In this document: positions 8,401-15,319 of the stretch, in pieces
Numbering within the stretch: position 1 is the first letter of the stretch
Layout: each line of letters begins with the position of its first letter
From: Planctomycetota bacterium
GTDB lineage: Bacteria > Planctomycetota > Phycisphaerae > SM23-33
Direction of reading: 5' to 3'
Length of the DNA stretch: 35,437 bases
Assembly (NCBI GenBank): GCA_029553505.1
Contig: JAKPKY010000185.1
Span: 1 to 35,437 of the forward strand
Translations under genes and position numbers: made by a program
Notes under the pieces: model-generated
Databases searched by the model: none
The model's input: the letters and a program-made list of their open reading frames with translations, nothing else
What the model was told of the DNA's origin: nothing

Positions 8401-9071
8401 TCCGCGACCTGCGGACCAAGATCGAACGCCTCGGGAACGTCAACCTCGACGCGATCTCCGAGCAGGAAGAACTCGAACAGCGCCACGAGTTCCTGGGCAA
8501 GCAGCTGGCCGACGTGACCGCCTCGCAGGTCCAGCTCAACGAGCTGATCCGCCGGATCAACAAGGAAAGCCGCGAGATGTTCCTGGAGACCTTCGCGAAG
8601 ATCCGCGAGAACTTCCAGCATCTGTTCCGCAAGCTCTTCGGCGGCGGAAAGGCCGACATCCTCCTGCTCAACGAGGAGGACGTCCTGGAAAGCCCCATCG
8701 AGATCGTCGCCCGCCCGCCCGGAAAGGAAACCCGCACCCTGACATTGCTGTCCGGCGGCGAGAAGACCATGACCGCCCTGTCGCTGCTGTTCAGCATCTT
8801 CCAAAGCCGCCCCAGCCCGTTCTGCCTGCTGGACGAGGTCGACGCCGCCCTCGACGAGGCTAACACCGAACGCTTCGGAACACTCGTCCGCGAGTTCGTC
8901 CACGCCAGCCAGTTCATCGTCATCACCCACGCCAAGCGCACCATGAGCATGGCCGACGTGCTCTACGGCGTGACCATGCAGGAGCCCGGCGTCTCCACGA
9001 GGATCAGCGTCCGCTTCGAGGAAGTGGACAAGGCCCTTGAAAACGACCTGGAGCCCGCCGGCGTATCGTAG
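5457..9071 (+). CDS. smc: Chromosome segregation ATPase SMC
   Basis: 1204 aa, full length for bacterial SMC. The N-terminal head has Walker A GPNGCGKS at residues 31-38 and the Q-loop region near QGRVEGFLQA. Residues about 170-500 and 690-1040 are long heptad-rich coiled coils of E, Q, K, R and L. They are separated by the hinge at about 515-685 (EARQAGTLPMVRGML onward, with conserved glycines). The C-terminal head has signature LSGGEKTMTALSLLFS (from residue 1098) and Walker B with Asp1126-Glu1127 (LLDEVDAALDEAN). SMC dimers, with kleisin ScpA and ScpB, load at parS and fold the chromosome. scpA and scpB are not in the window. ATG 5457 gives the exact family N-terminus. The stop codon is followed at once by the heptad array at 9079. 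Confidence 0.97.
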   Translation: MKLRKLILSGFKSFADRTEFDFHDGISCVVGPNGCGKSNIVDAVKWVLGEQSAKSLRGSEMMDVIFNGSSSRRAAGHAEVTLVFDDCGHLLQPNGAEGAPCETVSITRRLFRSGQSEYLINKAPARLRDIREMFMDTGVGTDAYSLIEQGRVEGFLQASQDDRRAIFDEAAGISKYKARKKEALRKLERVDQNLLRINDILGEVEKRLRSIKYQAGKARNYQTYTERLKELRSLHFLAQYHTLKQQRKELQGRLEQLTDQLSSASAKIDQLEATRSGTEVESVDLERAGRELDGRIASVGGQITACEQRGDMLAARVKELGEQIIAVSSRCEETEAKIEQLAAESAARRTELEEADTQAAEFVQRYDAARQEHTAGELAITHLSAKLDDEKAGTIDLLRRTAQLHNEISSHALRRENLNAQRTRLDERADQISAHLSDLLEQRGQFEARLSDVREVLEASQAKLDEIRQAERKLSDSEHEFQKQLSAAREERSAATSRLEALGEMQKRLEGVNAGVRRVLEARQAGTLPMVRGMLGDFVQTDTAHAALVEAAMSGADQQIVADRYDDVQAAADTLRKVLDNSTVEVVCLDRLETFRDDFDLSRCPPAKARVIDWVRFDPTVAPLMWRLLGRTIAVASLAAAAEAARLAPDGYRFVTERGEVLEADGRIRVGAANRSAGVIARRSELVELEARLRELDAKIEELQGRCKTARSEREHLEELQSKLRTAIYEANTERVEAQSRVAQVGEQVERLERERPLIAAEVENLAREIEASVLAEHQAQAKAVEMEALNAERQKQIEALTAQLAGARQRQDELSAQLTEVKVALAQTEQKRLSLRDAAAALDRQREQMEADLSSGRAQIELNRQRRTDAEQNIVRTREEIDRLYAQQEQLQQEARELEETRRGLAEKLQAVRAQLAEQRKAHDALGETVNAARVELGEVDVRVESLIARAADEMNMDLVALLPSYQHDEHRDWDAVEAEIRDLRTKIERLGNVNLDAISEQEELEQRHEFLGKQLADVTASQVQLNELIRRINKESREMFLETFAKIRENFQHLFRKLFGGGKADILLLNEEDVLESPIEIVARPPGKETRTLTLLSGGEKTMTALSLLFSIFQSRPSPFCLLDEVDAALDEANTERFGTLVREFVHASQFIVITHAKRTMSMADVLYGVTMQEPGVSTRISVRFEEVDKALENDLEPAGVS

Positions 9072-9078
9072 CCCAACG

Positions 9079-9167
9079 CCGAGGACCGTGGGACCGAAGA
9101 CCGCGAGACCGTAATCGGTCTCCTCTTTCGGTCGTCGGTATCCGGTACCCGGTCCTACGGTCCTCGG
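9079..9167. repeat. Degenerate heptad array A, inverted arrangement, 3' of smc
   Basis: GACC words start at 9084, 9092, 9099 and 9107 (spacing 8, 7, 8). After a short centre, CGGT words start at 9116, 9129, 9136, 9143, 9150, 9158 and 9165 (spacing 13, 7, 7, 7, 8, 7). The two halves are inverted. The outer 18-base arms 9079-9096 and 9150-9167 match at 17 of 18 positions, and an inner perfect 7-bp hairpin sits at 9105-9122. It begins 8 bases after the smc stop and has no coding potential that I can support. Confidence 0.8.
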
Positions 9168-9272
9168 TCTCCCGTTCTTCTTGCCCAACAGGTGGGCGCT
9201 CCGTCATGCTGTAAGGTGAAACTGCCGGGCGGGTCCGTCGGTCGGGGTTCCCTTCGCAGAAGGGATGGTACG

Positions 9273-9464
9273 GTGAAACAGGTAACAGACGGCAGGAATG
9301 GAAGAGAGGAAGTCCTGGCCCTGGACAGCCTGGCAGCACGCTGCCTGCAGGGTGTGTTCGAGCAGATGGATCTCGTGCTGGCCGCCGACACCGCCCAGGC
9401 GGGTCTGCGGCCCCTGGTGAGGCTGCTGATTCGCCTGCGATGTCTGCGGGCCCTGTTGGAGTAG
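9273..9464 (+). CDS. Small hypothetical protein
   Basis: 63 codons from GTG 9273, with a GAAGGG run about 10 bases upstream that also forms the arm of a small TCCCTTC/GAAGGGA hairpin. An earlier in-frame GTG at 9192 would add 27 residues with less convincing composition. The last 45 codons have the strong G/C third-position bias of neighbouring genes and encode leucine-rich amphipathic helices (AARCLQGVFEQMDLVLAADT, then RPLVRLLIRLRCLRALLE). I do not recognise a family. It is followed directly by a terminator-like hairpin. It could be a real small protein or a chance frame. Confidence 0.4.
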   Translation: MKQVTDGRNGREEVLALDSLAARCLQGVFEQMDLVLAADTAQAGLRPLVRLLIRLRCLRALLE

Positions 9465-9471
9465 CCCACCC

Positions 9472-9518
9472 CGCCCCGGCGGCGATAACTCCGCAGCCGG
9501 GGCGATTTGTTCCCCATT
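9472..9518 (+). terminator. Rho-independent terminator-like hairpin
   Basis: Perfect 9-bp GC stem (9472-9480 with 9496-9504), a 15-base loop, then the T-rich run 9506-9522 with six consecutive Ts. It separates the small ORF at 9273 from the PEP-CTERM gene. Confidence 0.6.
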
Positions 9519-9605
9519 TTTTCAGAACCCGGCTAGAATGGTGCAACCAAGGAAGTTCGCGGGCGCTCGGTGCATCCGCGATTTGTGACCCGGAGGAGAC
9601 ATTTT

Positions 9606-10349
9606 GTGAGAAACCTACCGCTCAACATCCTGCTCGCCGTCCTGTGTTCCGCATCTGTCGTTTCGGCTGCAACCTACACCGGAAGCCTCACTTACACACC
9701 GCCGTCCCCGCCGGACACGTCCGACGGGCTATTCGTTTCCGGTTATCCAGCCCAGTGGCCCAGCTACACCGTCACGCTCTCCTGGACCGTGACGAACACG
9801 GACAATTCACAGCCGGGATATCCGTGGAAATACACCTACACGTTCGGGCATACCGGCTCCGATGCCGCCATCAGCCACATTATCATTGAAGGCTCGCAGG
9901 GCATCAGCGCGGCGAACGTCGTCGGACTGACCGGCGCGACGCTGTCGTCGGCCGGGCTTCAGACCGTCCTGTCGGGAAACCCGGACATGCCGGAAGACCT
10001 CTATGGCCTGCGGTTCAACCCGCTGGCGACCGTCACGAGCATGACGTGGTCGTTTTTCAGCGACCGCCAGCCGGTCTGGGGCGACTTCTACGCCCGCTGC
10101 GGAAACAAGCAGAACCTGGGCGTGAACCTCGCGTACAACTACAACAAGGACGGCTCGGGCGCGGAACTGGGCTTCCTGGACCCCAACGGCAGCGACACGA
10201 ACCGCGACGATGTGGACCCCAGCGCCCCGGCTGCCAACGGATCGCTCAATTTTCACATCCTCGTTCCGGACTCGGTCGTTCCCGAGCCGGGCACGCTGAG
10301 CCTGCTGGCGTTGGGCGCCGCGGGCCTGTGGAACCGCCGACGTAAGTAA
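9606..10349 (+). CDS. Exported protein with PEP-CTERM sorting signal
   Basis: 247 aa from GTG 9606, which has a near-perfect GGAGGAG 7 bases upstream. Residues 1-21 are a Sec signal peptide (NILLAVLCSASVVSA, cleavage before ATYTG). The body is rich in Thr, Ser, Asn and Gly, as expected for a secreted beta-sandwich protein, but matches no family I can name. The last 24 residues form a PEP-CTERM tail: VPEPGTLSLL, a short hydrophobic helix and the basic end WNRRRK. Such tails are known to be recognised by the exosortase/EpsH system and usually go with exopolysaccharide production. No exosortase gene is in the window. A TAGAAT -10-like hexamer lies at 9534-9539 without a good -35. The gene is closed by an 11-bp terminator. 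Confidence 0.85.
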   Translation: MRNLPLNILLAVLCSASVVSAATYTGSLTYTPPSPPDTSDGLFVSGYPAQWPSYTVTLSWTVTNTDNSQPGYPWKYTYTFGHTGSDAAISHIIIEGSQGISAANVVGLTGATLSSAGLQTVLSGNPDMPEDLYGLRFNPLATVTSMTWSFFSDRQPVWGDFYARCGNKQNLGVNLAYNYNKDGSGAELGFLDPNGSDTNRDDVDPSAPAANGSLNFHILVPDSVVPEPGTLSLLALGAAGLWNRRRK

Positions 10350-10368
10350 CTGTACTCGGGCGCGACAG

Positions 10369-10400
10369 CGGGCAGGCCGCTCACGACGGCCTGCCCGTTT
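10369..10400 (+). terminator. Rho-independent terminator after the PEP-CTERM gene
   Basis: Perfect 11-bp stem (10369-10379 with 10387-10397), a 7-base loop and a TTT tail. It isolates the PEP-CTERM gene from the aminotransferase transcription unit. Confidence 0.75.
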
Positions 10401-10441
10401 GCATTTCCGGCGCGCCCGCCCCTCCAAAGCCGCGCCAGCGG

Positions 10442-10469
10442 TTGCGAACCGCGCCGCGACTGCTACAAT
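10442..10469 (+). promoter_or_regulatory. Candidate sigma-70 promoter of the dapL-type gene
   Basis: TTGCGA (10442-10447), a 16-base spacer and TACAAT (10464-10469, five of six consensus bases). The start codon is 64 bases further on. It directly follows the preceding terminator, which supports a new transcription unit. Confidence 0.5.
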
Positions 10470-10533
10470 TGCCCTCCTTGACGGCGGGCGACGCGCGCCC
10501 GCGACGAATCACGCGCACGAAAGGCGACGTCTC

Positions 10534-11712
10534 ATGGAATTCCAGCAGGCGGAACGGTTGAACAAGCTGCCCCCCTACCTCTTTGCCGACCTGAGGCGGA
10601 AGATGGCCGCCGCCCGGGAAAAGGGCGTCAAGGTCCTTCGCATCGACATCGGTGACCCGGACCTGCCCACGCCGGACCCGGTCGTGCGGGAGATGATCCG
10701 CGCGGTCGACGACCGCGGCGACCCGGACCGCCATCGCTACGGCTGCGACAGGCCCGTCGCCCAGTTCCCCGAGGCAGTGCGGAATTTCTACCAGCGCCGC
10801 TATGGCGTGGCGCTCGCGCCCGAGCAGGTCGTCGCCACCACCGGCAGCAAGGACGCCATCGTCCAGTTCTGCCTGGGGCTGATGAACCCCGGCGACGTCG
10901 GCATCGCGCCCGTTCCGGGGTATCCGACGTACAACATCGGGCACGTATTCTGCTCCGGAGTGACGTACCAGGTGCCGCTGCGGGCGGAGAACGGCTGGCT
11001 GCTCGATTTCGACGAGATTCCCCTGGAAGTCCGCCGCCAGGCGAAGGTGCTCTGGCTGAACTACCCCAACAATCCCACGTCGGCCGTGGCGCCGCTGGAA
11101 TTCTTCGCGCGGGCGGTGGAGTTCGGACGGCAGAACAACATTCTCATCGCGCACGACGCCGCCTACAGCGAGAACACCTACGACGGGTACCGGGCCCCCA
11201 GCATTCTCCAGGTTCCGGGCGCCGACGAGGTGGCCGTCGAGTTCTTCAGCCTGTCCAAGGCGTTCAACATGACCGGATGGCGCGCGGGATTCGTCGCCGG
11301 AAACGCCTCGGCCGTCAAGGCGCTCAACACGGTCAAGGAAAACGTGGACAACGGCTCGCTGCGGGCCATCCAGTTCGCCGCGGCCAAGGCGCTCGACCAG
11401 GCCGACACGCTCGTGCCGCCCATCAACGCCATCTACCAGAAGCGCCGCGACTTGGTGGTCGACACGCTCAACAAGGCCGGATGGACGCTCGAAAAGCCCA
11501 AGGCCACCATCTATATCTGGGCCCCCGTGCCGGAAAAATATGCCGGAAACAGCGGAAAATTCGTCGCCGACCTGCTCGAAAAGACCGGCGTGATGGTCAC
11601 CCCAGGCCGCGGCTACGGACAATGGGGCGAAGGCTACTTCCGCATCAGCCTGACCTACGGCGATGCCGTCCTCGCTGAAGCCATGGACCGCATCATCCAG
11701 ATGAAGATGTGA
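10534..11712 (+). CDS. dapL: Class I/II aminotransferase, probably LL-diaminopimelate aminotransferase
   Basis: 392 aa from ATG 10534; AAAGG lies about 10 bases upstream, and upstream in-frame codons give arginine/alanine-rich junk. It is a fold-type I PLP enzyme. IDIGDPDLPTPD is the substrate-side N-terminal motif, and PVPGYPTYNIG follows near residue 127. NYPNNPTSAVAP is at 176, AHDAAYSE at 206 and SLSKAFNMTGWRAGF around the PLP lysine Lys242. The closest match I recognise is the DapL2 branch (RIDIGDPD, 'YPTY', 'KAFNMTGWR'). DapL converts tetrahydrodipicolinate directly to LL-diaminopimelate, for lysine and peptidoglycan. No other dap gene is nearby, so another amino-acid aminotransferase remains possible. 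A heptad array begins within 10 bases of the stop. Confidence 0.72.
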   Translation: MEFQQAERLNKLPPYLFADLRRKMAAAREKGVKVLRIDIGDPDLPTPDPVVREMIRAVDDRGDPDRHRYGCDRPVAQFPEAVRNFYQRRYGVALAPEQVVATTGSKDAIVQFCLGLMNPGDVGIAPVPGYPTYNIGHVFCSGVTYQVPLRAENGWLLDFDEIPLEVRRQAKVLWLNYPNNPTSAVAPLEFFARAVEFGRQNNILIAHDAAYSENTYDGYRAPSILQVPGADEVAVEFFSLSKAFNMTGWRAGFVAGNASAVKALNTVKENVDNGSLRAIQFAAAKALDQADTLVPPINAIYQKRRDLVVDTLNKAGWTLEKPKATIYIWAPVPEKYAGNSGKFVADLLEKTGVMVTPGRGYGQWGEGYFRISLTYGDAVLAEAMDRIIQMKM

Positions 11713-11718
11713 GAAGAA

Positions 11719-11798
11719 GTGGTGAGTGGTGAGTGGCTAGTGGCATGGATTTGATGTTCCGGGTTCCTTAGTTCCCGGTTCCGGGTTACGGGTTTCGA
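11719..11798. repeat. Degenerate heptad array B, 3' of the dapL-type gene
   Basis: Two blocks of words. GTGG starts at 11719, 11726, 11733 and 11740, with exact period 7. GTT words (mostly GTTCC) start at 11756, 11763, 11771, 11778, 11785 and 11792 (spacing 7, 8, 7, 7, 7). The array fills the whole gap from the aminotransferase stop (11712) to the next start (11799). No promoter, terminator or reading frame explains it. Confidence 0.8.
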
Positions 11799-12215
11799 AT
11801 GGAAGTTCGGATGGAGACAACCGCGGGGCTCGGCAAGGCGGCTGAGGTCTGGCTGAACGGCAACCTGCTGACCGTCTGCGACAATCTCAGCACGGCGGAA
11901 CATCGCTGTCCACCGGGCCTGCTGGAGCGCGTGGAGTTCACCTACGTCTGCAACGAGGCGCGGGACTGGCCCCAGGCCGTCGCCGACAACCCCGCCCACC
12001 GGCGGATTCTGCACTCCGTCAAGGGGTGGACATACGAGGGGTTCGGGCGAGTCGTCTCGCTCATGCCGACGGTGATCGACTTCGGGCTGTTGAAAATGGA
12101 AGACCCTGACTGGACCAGTGACGAGTCGCTCCTGGGGGCGTATGTTCGCATCCCGATCGACCGTCTGGAGTTGCGGAACGCTCGCGAGCCCGACTGGCCG
12201 ACGAACGCCCGATAA
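11799..12215 (+). CDS. Hypothetical protein
   Basis: 138 aa from ATG 11799, or 134 aa from the in-frame ATG at 11811. Neither has a clear ribosome-binding site because the heptad array runs up to the start. The protein is soluble and mixed alpha/beta with several conserved-looking tryptophans (VWLNGN, RDWPQ, KGWTYEGFGRVV, PDWTSDESLLGAYVRIPIDRLEL). There is no signal peptide or membrane helix. I do not recognise the family. Third-position GC matches neighbours, so it is probably a real gene. It is followed after 38 bases by the UroD-like gene, possibly in the same transcript. Confidence 0.65.
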   Translation: MEVRMETTAGLGKAAEVWLNGNLLTVCDNLSTAEHRCPPGLLERVEFTYVCNEARDWPQAVADNPAHRRILHSVKGWTYEGFGRVVSLMPTVIDFGLLKMEDPDWTSDESLLGAYVRIPIDRLELRNAREPDWPTNAR

Positions 12216-12253
12216 AGGCCGCGGCCGGGGCAAATAAAAGGAAAGGAACCATC

Positions 12254-13309
12254 ATGCCGATGACGCCGCGGGAACGATGGCTGGCCCTGCTGAACGGGCA
12301 GAAGCCCGACCGCATTCCCACCGACTACTGGGCGACGGGCGAAGTGACGCAGCGCCTCAAGAAAGAACTGGGCTGCGCCGACCGCGACGAACTGTATGAC
12401 AAGCTGCACATTGACGGCACGGACACCCTCGGGCTGTCGCCCAACAAGATCTATTACGCCAATCGCCCCAACGTGGACATGTGGGGCATCGCCTTCCGCA
12501 CGGTCAACTACGGAAGCGGCACATACTCCGAAGTGGCGTCCCATCCGCTGGCCGAAATGACGACCGTCGAGCAGATTCACGCGCACCGGTGGCCCGACCC
12601 GGACGATTACGACTGGGACGCGTTCCGCCAGGAAGTGAAAAAGCTTTCGGGACGGCGCGCGGTCCGCTGCGGTGCTTACGAGCCGTTCCTGCTCTACTGC
12701 CGGATGCGCGGCATGGAGCAGGCCATGATGGACCTGCTGGCGGAGCCCGAGATCGCCGAGGCGATCCTGACGCACCTGTTCGACTACCACTACCGGGTCA
12801 ACGAACGGGCGTTCGACATCGCCCGCGGAAAGGTGGACCTGACCTACGTCGCCGAGGACCTGGGCAGCCAGCACGGGCTGCTGATGGGGCTGGAGCAGAT
12901 TCGCCGTTTCCTCCTTCCGAACCAGAAAAAGATGGCCGACCTCGCCCGCAGCCACGGGATTCACATCTTCTACCACACCGACGGGGCCGCGAGGGACGTG
13001 ATCCCCGACCTGATCCGCGTCACGGGCATCGAGATTCTCAACCCGATCCAGTGGCGCTGCCCGGGCATGGAGCGCGAGGGGCTCGTGCGCGACTTCGCCG
13101 ACCAAGTGGTCTTCCACGGCGCGGTGGACAACCAGCAGACGCTCCCGTTCGGCAGCGTGGCAGACGTTCGCAACGAGGTGCTGGACAACCTGCGCATTTT
13201 CGCCCCGGCCCGGTGGATCTGCGCGCCGTGCCACAACCTCCAGCCGGTCTCGCCCACGGAGAATATCGTGGCAATGTACGAGACGATCTGGGAGCACGGC
13301 CGGCTCTGA
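12254..13309 (+). CDS. Uroporphyrinogen decarboxylase-like (methyltransferase superfamily) protein
   Basis: 351 aa, with a GGAAAGGAA ribosome-binding site upstream. It has a UroD/MtaA-type TIM-barrel pattern. The N-terminal MTPRERWLALLNGQKPDRIPTDYW corresponds to the family 'R...al.g...DR.P' start. A central AEDLGSQHGLLMG stretch, an HTDGAARDVIPDLI stretch (the metal/substrate-side H-x-DG motif), GIEILNPIQW and the C-terminal CHNLQPVSPTENIVAMYET follow. The arginine/aspartate set of true HemE is not apparent, so I do not call it hemE. Members of this superfamily include cobalamin-dependent methyltransferases; no corrinoid protein is nearby. Two more paralogues lie at 24801 and 26820. The gap to folK is 11 bases. 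Confidence 0.8.
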   Translation: MPMTPRERWLALLNGQKPDRIPTDYWATGEVTQRLKKELGCADRDELYDKLHIDGTDTLGLSPNKIYYANRPNVDMWGIAFRTVNYGSGTYSEVASHPLAEMTTVEQIHAHRWPDPDDYDWDAFRQEVKKLSGRRAVRCGAYEPFLLYCRMRGMEQAMMDLLAEPEIAEAILTHLFDYHYRVNERAFDIARGKVDLTYVAEDLGSQHGLLMGLEQIRRFLLPNQKKMADLARSHGIHIFYHTDGAARDVIPDLIRVTGIEILNPIQWRCPGMEREGLVRDFADQVVFHGAVDNQQTLPFGSVADVRNEVLDNLRIFAPARWICAPCHNLQPVSPTENIVAMYETIWEHGRL

Positions 13310-13320
13310 GAGCGCCGAAC

Positions 13321-13791
13321 ATGACCGAAACCACCGCCTATATCGCGTTGGGCAGCAACCTGGGCGACCGGGCGGCGCGCCTGCGCCTGGCGGTCGATTT
13401 CCTCGGCGCGGAAAAGGGCGTGCGAGTGGTGAGCGTCTCACGGTTCCTCGAAACCGAGCCCGTCGGCCCGGCCGGGCAGAGAAAGTTCCTCAACGCGGCG
13501 GCGGAGCTGGCCACCACGCTCGATCCCCACGCGCTGCTGGCGGTGTTGCAGGACATCGAGTATCGCCTGGGGCGCGACCGGGACGTGGAGCTGCGCTGGG
13601 GCCCGCGCACGTGTGACCTGGACCTGCTGCTGTACGGCGAGACGGTCCTGGAAACCGACGAACTGACGATCCCCCACCCGCGGATGCACGAGCGGCGGTT
13701 CGTGCTCGAGCCCCTGGCGGAAATCGCCCCCGACGTGGTCCACCCCGTCCTGGGGCGCACCGTCGGCGAACTGCTGGAGAACCTGCCGTGA
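13321..13791 (+). CDS. folK: 2-amino-4-hydroxy-6-hydroxymethyldihydropteridine pyrophosphokinase (HPPK)
   Basis: 156 aa from ATG 13321. It transfers pyrophosphate from ATP to the pterin alcohol in folate synthesis. Visible motifs are YIALGSNLGDR at residues 7-17, FLETEPVGPAGQRKFLNAA (substrate loop), and the signature RWGPRTCDLDLLLYG with the two metal-binding aspartates, followed by IPHPRMHERRFVLEPLAEIAP. The family signature usually has Leu or Ile where this one has Cys. The stop overlaps the start of the next gene by 4 bases (GTGA), suggesting translational coupling to the kinase. No folP or folB is present. Confidence 0.93.
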   Translation: MTETTAYIALGSNLGDRAARLRLAVDFLGAEKGVRVVSVSRFLETEPVGPAGQRKFLNAAAELATTLDPHALLAVLQDIEYRLGRDRDVELRWGPRTCDLDLLLYGETVLETDELTIPHPRMHERRFVLEPLAEIAPDVVHPVLGRTVGELLENLP

Positions 13792-14378
13792 GTGCCGCGA
13801 TGGTGAGCATCGTCGGCGCACCGGCGTCGGGAAAAACCACCCTCGCGGAGCACCTCGCGGCCGAGATGCCGGCCACACTGCTCCGCGAGGACTACGCGGG
13901 CAACCCGTTCCTGGCCGACTCCTGCGCCGGGCGCGCGGAGGCGCGCCTGCCGGGACAGCTCTACTTCCTGATGTCCCGTGTGGCGCAGTTGAACGAATCG
14001 CACTGGCCGGGCAACGGCGTGGTGGTGACGGACTACGGGTTCTGCCAGGACGCGATTTTCGCCCAACTGCGCCTGGGGGCCGACGATCTGCGCCTCTACG
14101 AGCGGATTGCGCGCCGCGTGAACGGGCTGGTGCATCCGCCGGAGGTATTGGTGCTGCTGGAGGCGCCGCCCGAGGTGCTTCTGGAACGGATCGCCCGGCG
14201 CGGGCGGGACTTCGAGAAGACCCTCACCGCGGCGTTTCTCTCCGAGATCACCGAGGCATACAATAGCGTTGTGGCCGAAGCCCGCTGCCCCGTGCTGCGG
14301 GTGGATTGCCACGCGCAGGACCTTCGCCGGCAGGATTGCCGCGCCGAGCTGGTCCGCAGGATTCGGGAAAGCCTATGA
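13788..14378 (+). CDS. Deoxynucleoside kinase-like P-loop kinase
   Basis: 196 aa from GTG 13788, which overlaps the folK stop by 4 bases; an in-frame ATG at 13800 would shorten it by 4 residues. The P-loop GAPASGKTT spans residues 10-18. A VVTDYGFCQDAIFA motif sits where the deoxynucleoside-kinase 'DRS' motif falls, and an arginine-rich lid ERIARRGRDFEK is near residue 140. This matches the dNK/dGK family, which phosphorylates salvaged deoxynucleosides. To my knowledge HPPK-dNK fusions occur in some bacteria, so adjacency with folK is consistent. Substrate cannot be read from the sequence. Its stop overlaps the panC start (ATGA, 14375-14378). Confidence 0.75.
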   Translation: MSAAMVSIVGAPASGKTTLAEHLAAEMPATLLREDYAGNPFLADSCAGRAEARLPGQLYFLMSRVAQLNESHWPGNGVVVTDYGFCQDAIFAQLRLGADDLRLYERIARRVNGLVHPPEVLVLLEAPPEVLLERIARRGRDFEKTLTAAFLSEITEAYNSVVAEARCPVLRVDCHAQDLRRQDCRAELVRRIRESL

Positions 14379-15238
14379 ACCTTGCCAAAACGATCGAGGA
14401 AGTGCGCCAAGCGGTGCGTGAGGCGCGCCAAGCGGGCAAGTGCGTGGCGCTGGTGCCGACGATGGGCGCCCTGCACGCCGGGCATATGAGCCTGATCGAC
14501 ACCGCCAAGGGCGCGTGCGATTTCGTGGCCGTCAGCATCTTCGTCAACCCGACGCAGTTCGGACCCGGCGAAGACCTGGCCGCCTACCCCCGCACTCCGG
14601 AAGAAGACCTCGCCGCCTGTGAGGAGCGCGGTGTGGACTTGGTGTTCCTGCCGGACGTCAAGACCATGTACGGCGCCGGCGGGCTGACCACCGTGAGCGT
14701 CGCCCATTTGCCCGATACGCTCTGCGGTCGCACCCGGCCGGGGCATTTCGCGGGCGTCTGCACCGTCGTCGCCAAGCTGTTCAACATCGTCCAGCCGGAC
14801 CGGGCGTTTTTCGGCGCCAAGGACTACCAGCAGGCCGCCATCATCCGACGGATGACGTCGGACCTGAATTTCCCCATCGAGATCGTCGTCTGCCCGACGG
14901 TCCGCGAGTCGGACGGGCTGGCGATGTCCAGCCGGAACCGAAACCTCTCGCCCGCCGAACGCAAGCAGGCGGTCGCCCTGTCGCAGTCGCTCCAGTTGGC
15001 GCGGCAGCTGATCGAGGAAAGCCGCCCCCCCGCCGCCGAGGTCATCCAAGCCATGAAGGAGTATCTCGCCGAGACCGCCCCGGACGGCGAGGTGGACTAC
15101 CTCCAGATCGTCGATCCGCGGGACCTGTCCGACGTCGCCGCCACCGACAAGCCCGTGCTGGTGGCGATGGCGGTGAAGTTCTCCCGGGCCAGGCTGATCG
15201 ACAACATGCTTGTGGACTCGCAGGCCCGAACGTCCTAA
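14375..15238 (+). CDS. panC: Pantothenate synthetase (pantoate-beta-alanine ligase)
   Basis: 287 aa from ATG 14375, coupled to the upstream kinase by a 4-base overlap. It joins pantoate and beta-alanine using ATP through pantoyl adenylate. Family motifs are present: VPTMGALHAGHMSLI (the HIGH-type ATP motif), SIFVNPTQFGPGEDL, FAGVCTVVAKLFNIVQPDRAFFG, KDYQQAAIIRRM, and the KMSKS-like GLAMSSRN. The length is normal. The beta-alanine it needs would come from PanD encoded 81 bases downstream. panB is not in the window. Confidence 0.96.
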   Translation: MNLAKTIEEVRQAVREARQAGKCVALVPTMGALHAGHMSLIDTAKGACDFVAVSIFVNPTQFGPGEDLAAYPRTPEEDLAACEERGVDLVFLPDVKTMYGAGGLTTVSVAHLPDTLCGRTRPGHFAGVCTVVAKLFNIVQPDRAFFGAKDYQQAAIIRRMTSDLNFPIEIVVCPTVRESDGLAMSSRNRNLSPAERKQAVALSQSLQLARQLIEESRPPAAEVIQAMKEYLAETAPDGEVDYLQIVDPRDLSDVAATDKPVLVAMAVKFSRARLIDNMLVDSQARTS

Positions 15239-15274
15239 GATGGCTCCTTGCGGCAGTTTCAGCCGGGTTTCAAT

Positions 15275-15302
15275 CGCCGCCGGGGCGCCAGGCCCCGCGG
15301 CG
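15275..15302 (+). promoter_or_regulatory. GC-rich hairpin in the panC-panD gap
   Basis: Arms 15275-15286 and 15292-15302 pair almost perfectly, with one bulged C and a 5-base loop. No T-run follows, so this is not a standard terminator. It sits just before the panD ribosome-binding site (AAAGG, 15304-15308). It may be an mRNA processing or translation-tuning structure; this is inference. Confidence 0.4.
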
Positions 15303-15319
15303 GAAAGGTATGATGTTCC

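Noticed and set aside
9079-9167. Array A as a CRISPR or rho-independent terminator
   Set aside because: There are no 20-40 base repeats with unique spacers and no cas genes. The long imperfect hairpin lacks a proper T-tail and consists of 7/8-base words, so heptad array is the better description.
6249-9188. A 979-codon open frame on the minus strand opposite smc
   Set aside because: The plus frame is an unmistakable full-length SMC. The complement of its Glu/Gln/Leu coiled-coil codons is naturally stop-free.
12254-13309. hemE assignment for the UroD-like genes
   Set aside because: Three divergent paralogues, none with the HemE N-terminal arginine/aspartate signature that I could see, and no other haem genes nearby. 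Superfamily-level naming is safer.
15309-15314. TATGAT as a promoter for panD
   Set aside because: No -35-like hexamer at 15-19 bases upstream, and the gene sits in the panC operon behind a hairpin. Five bases to the start codon is too close for a usual promoter.
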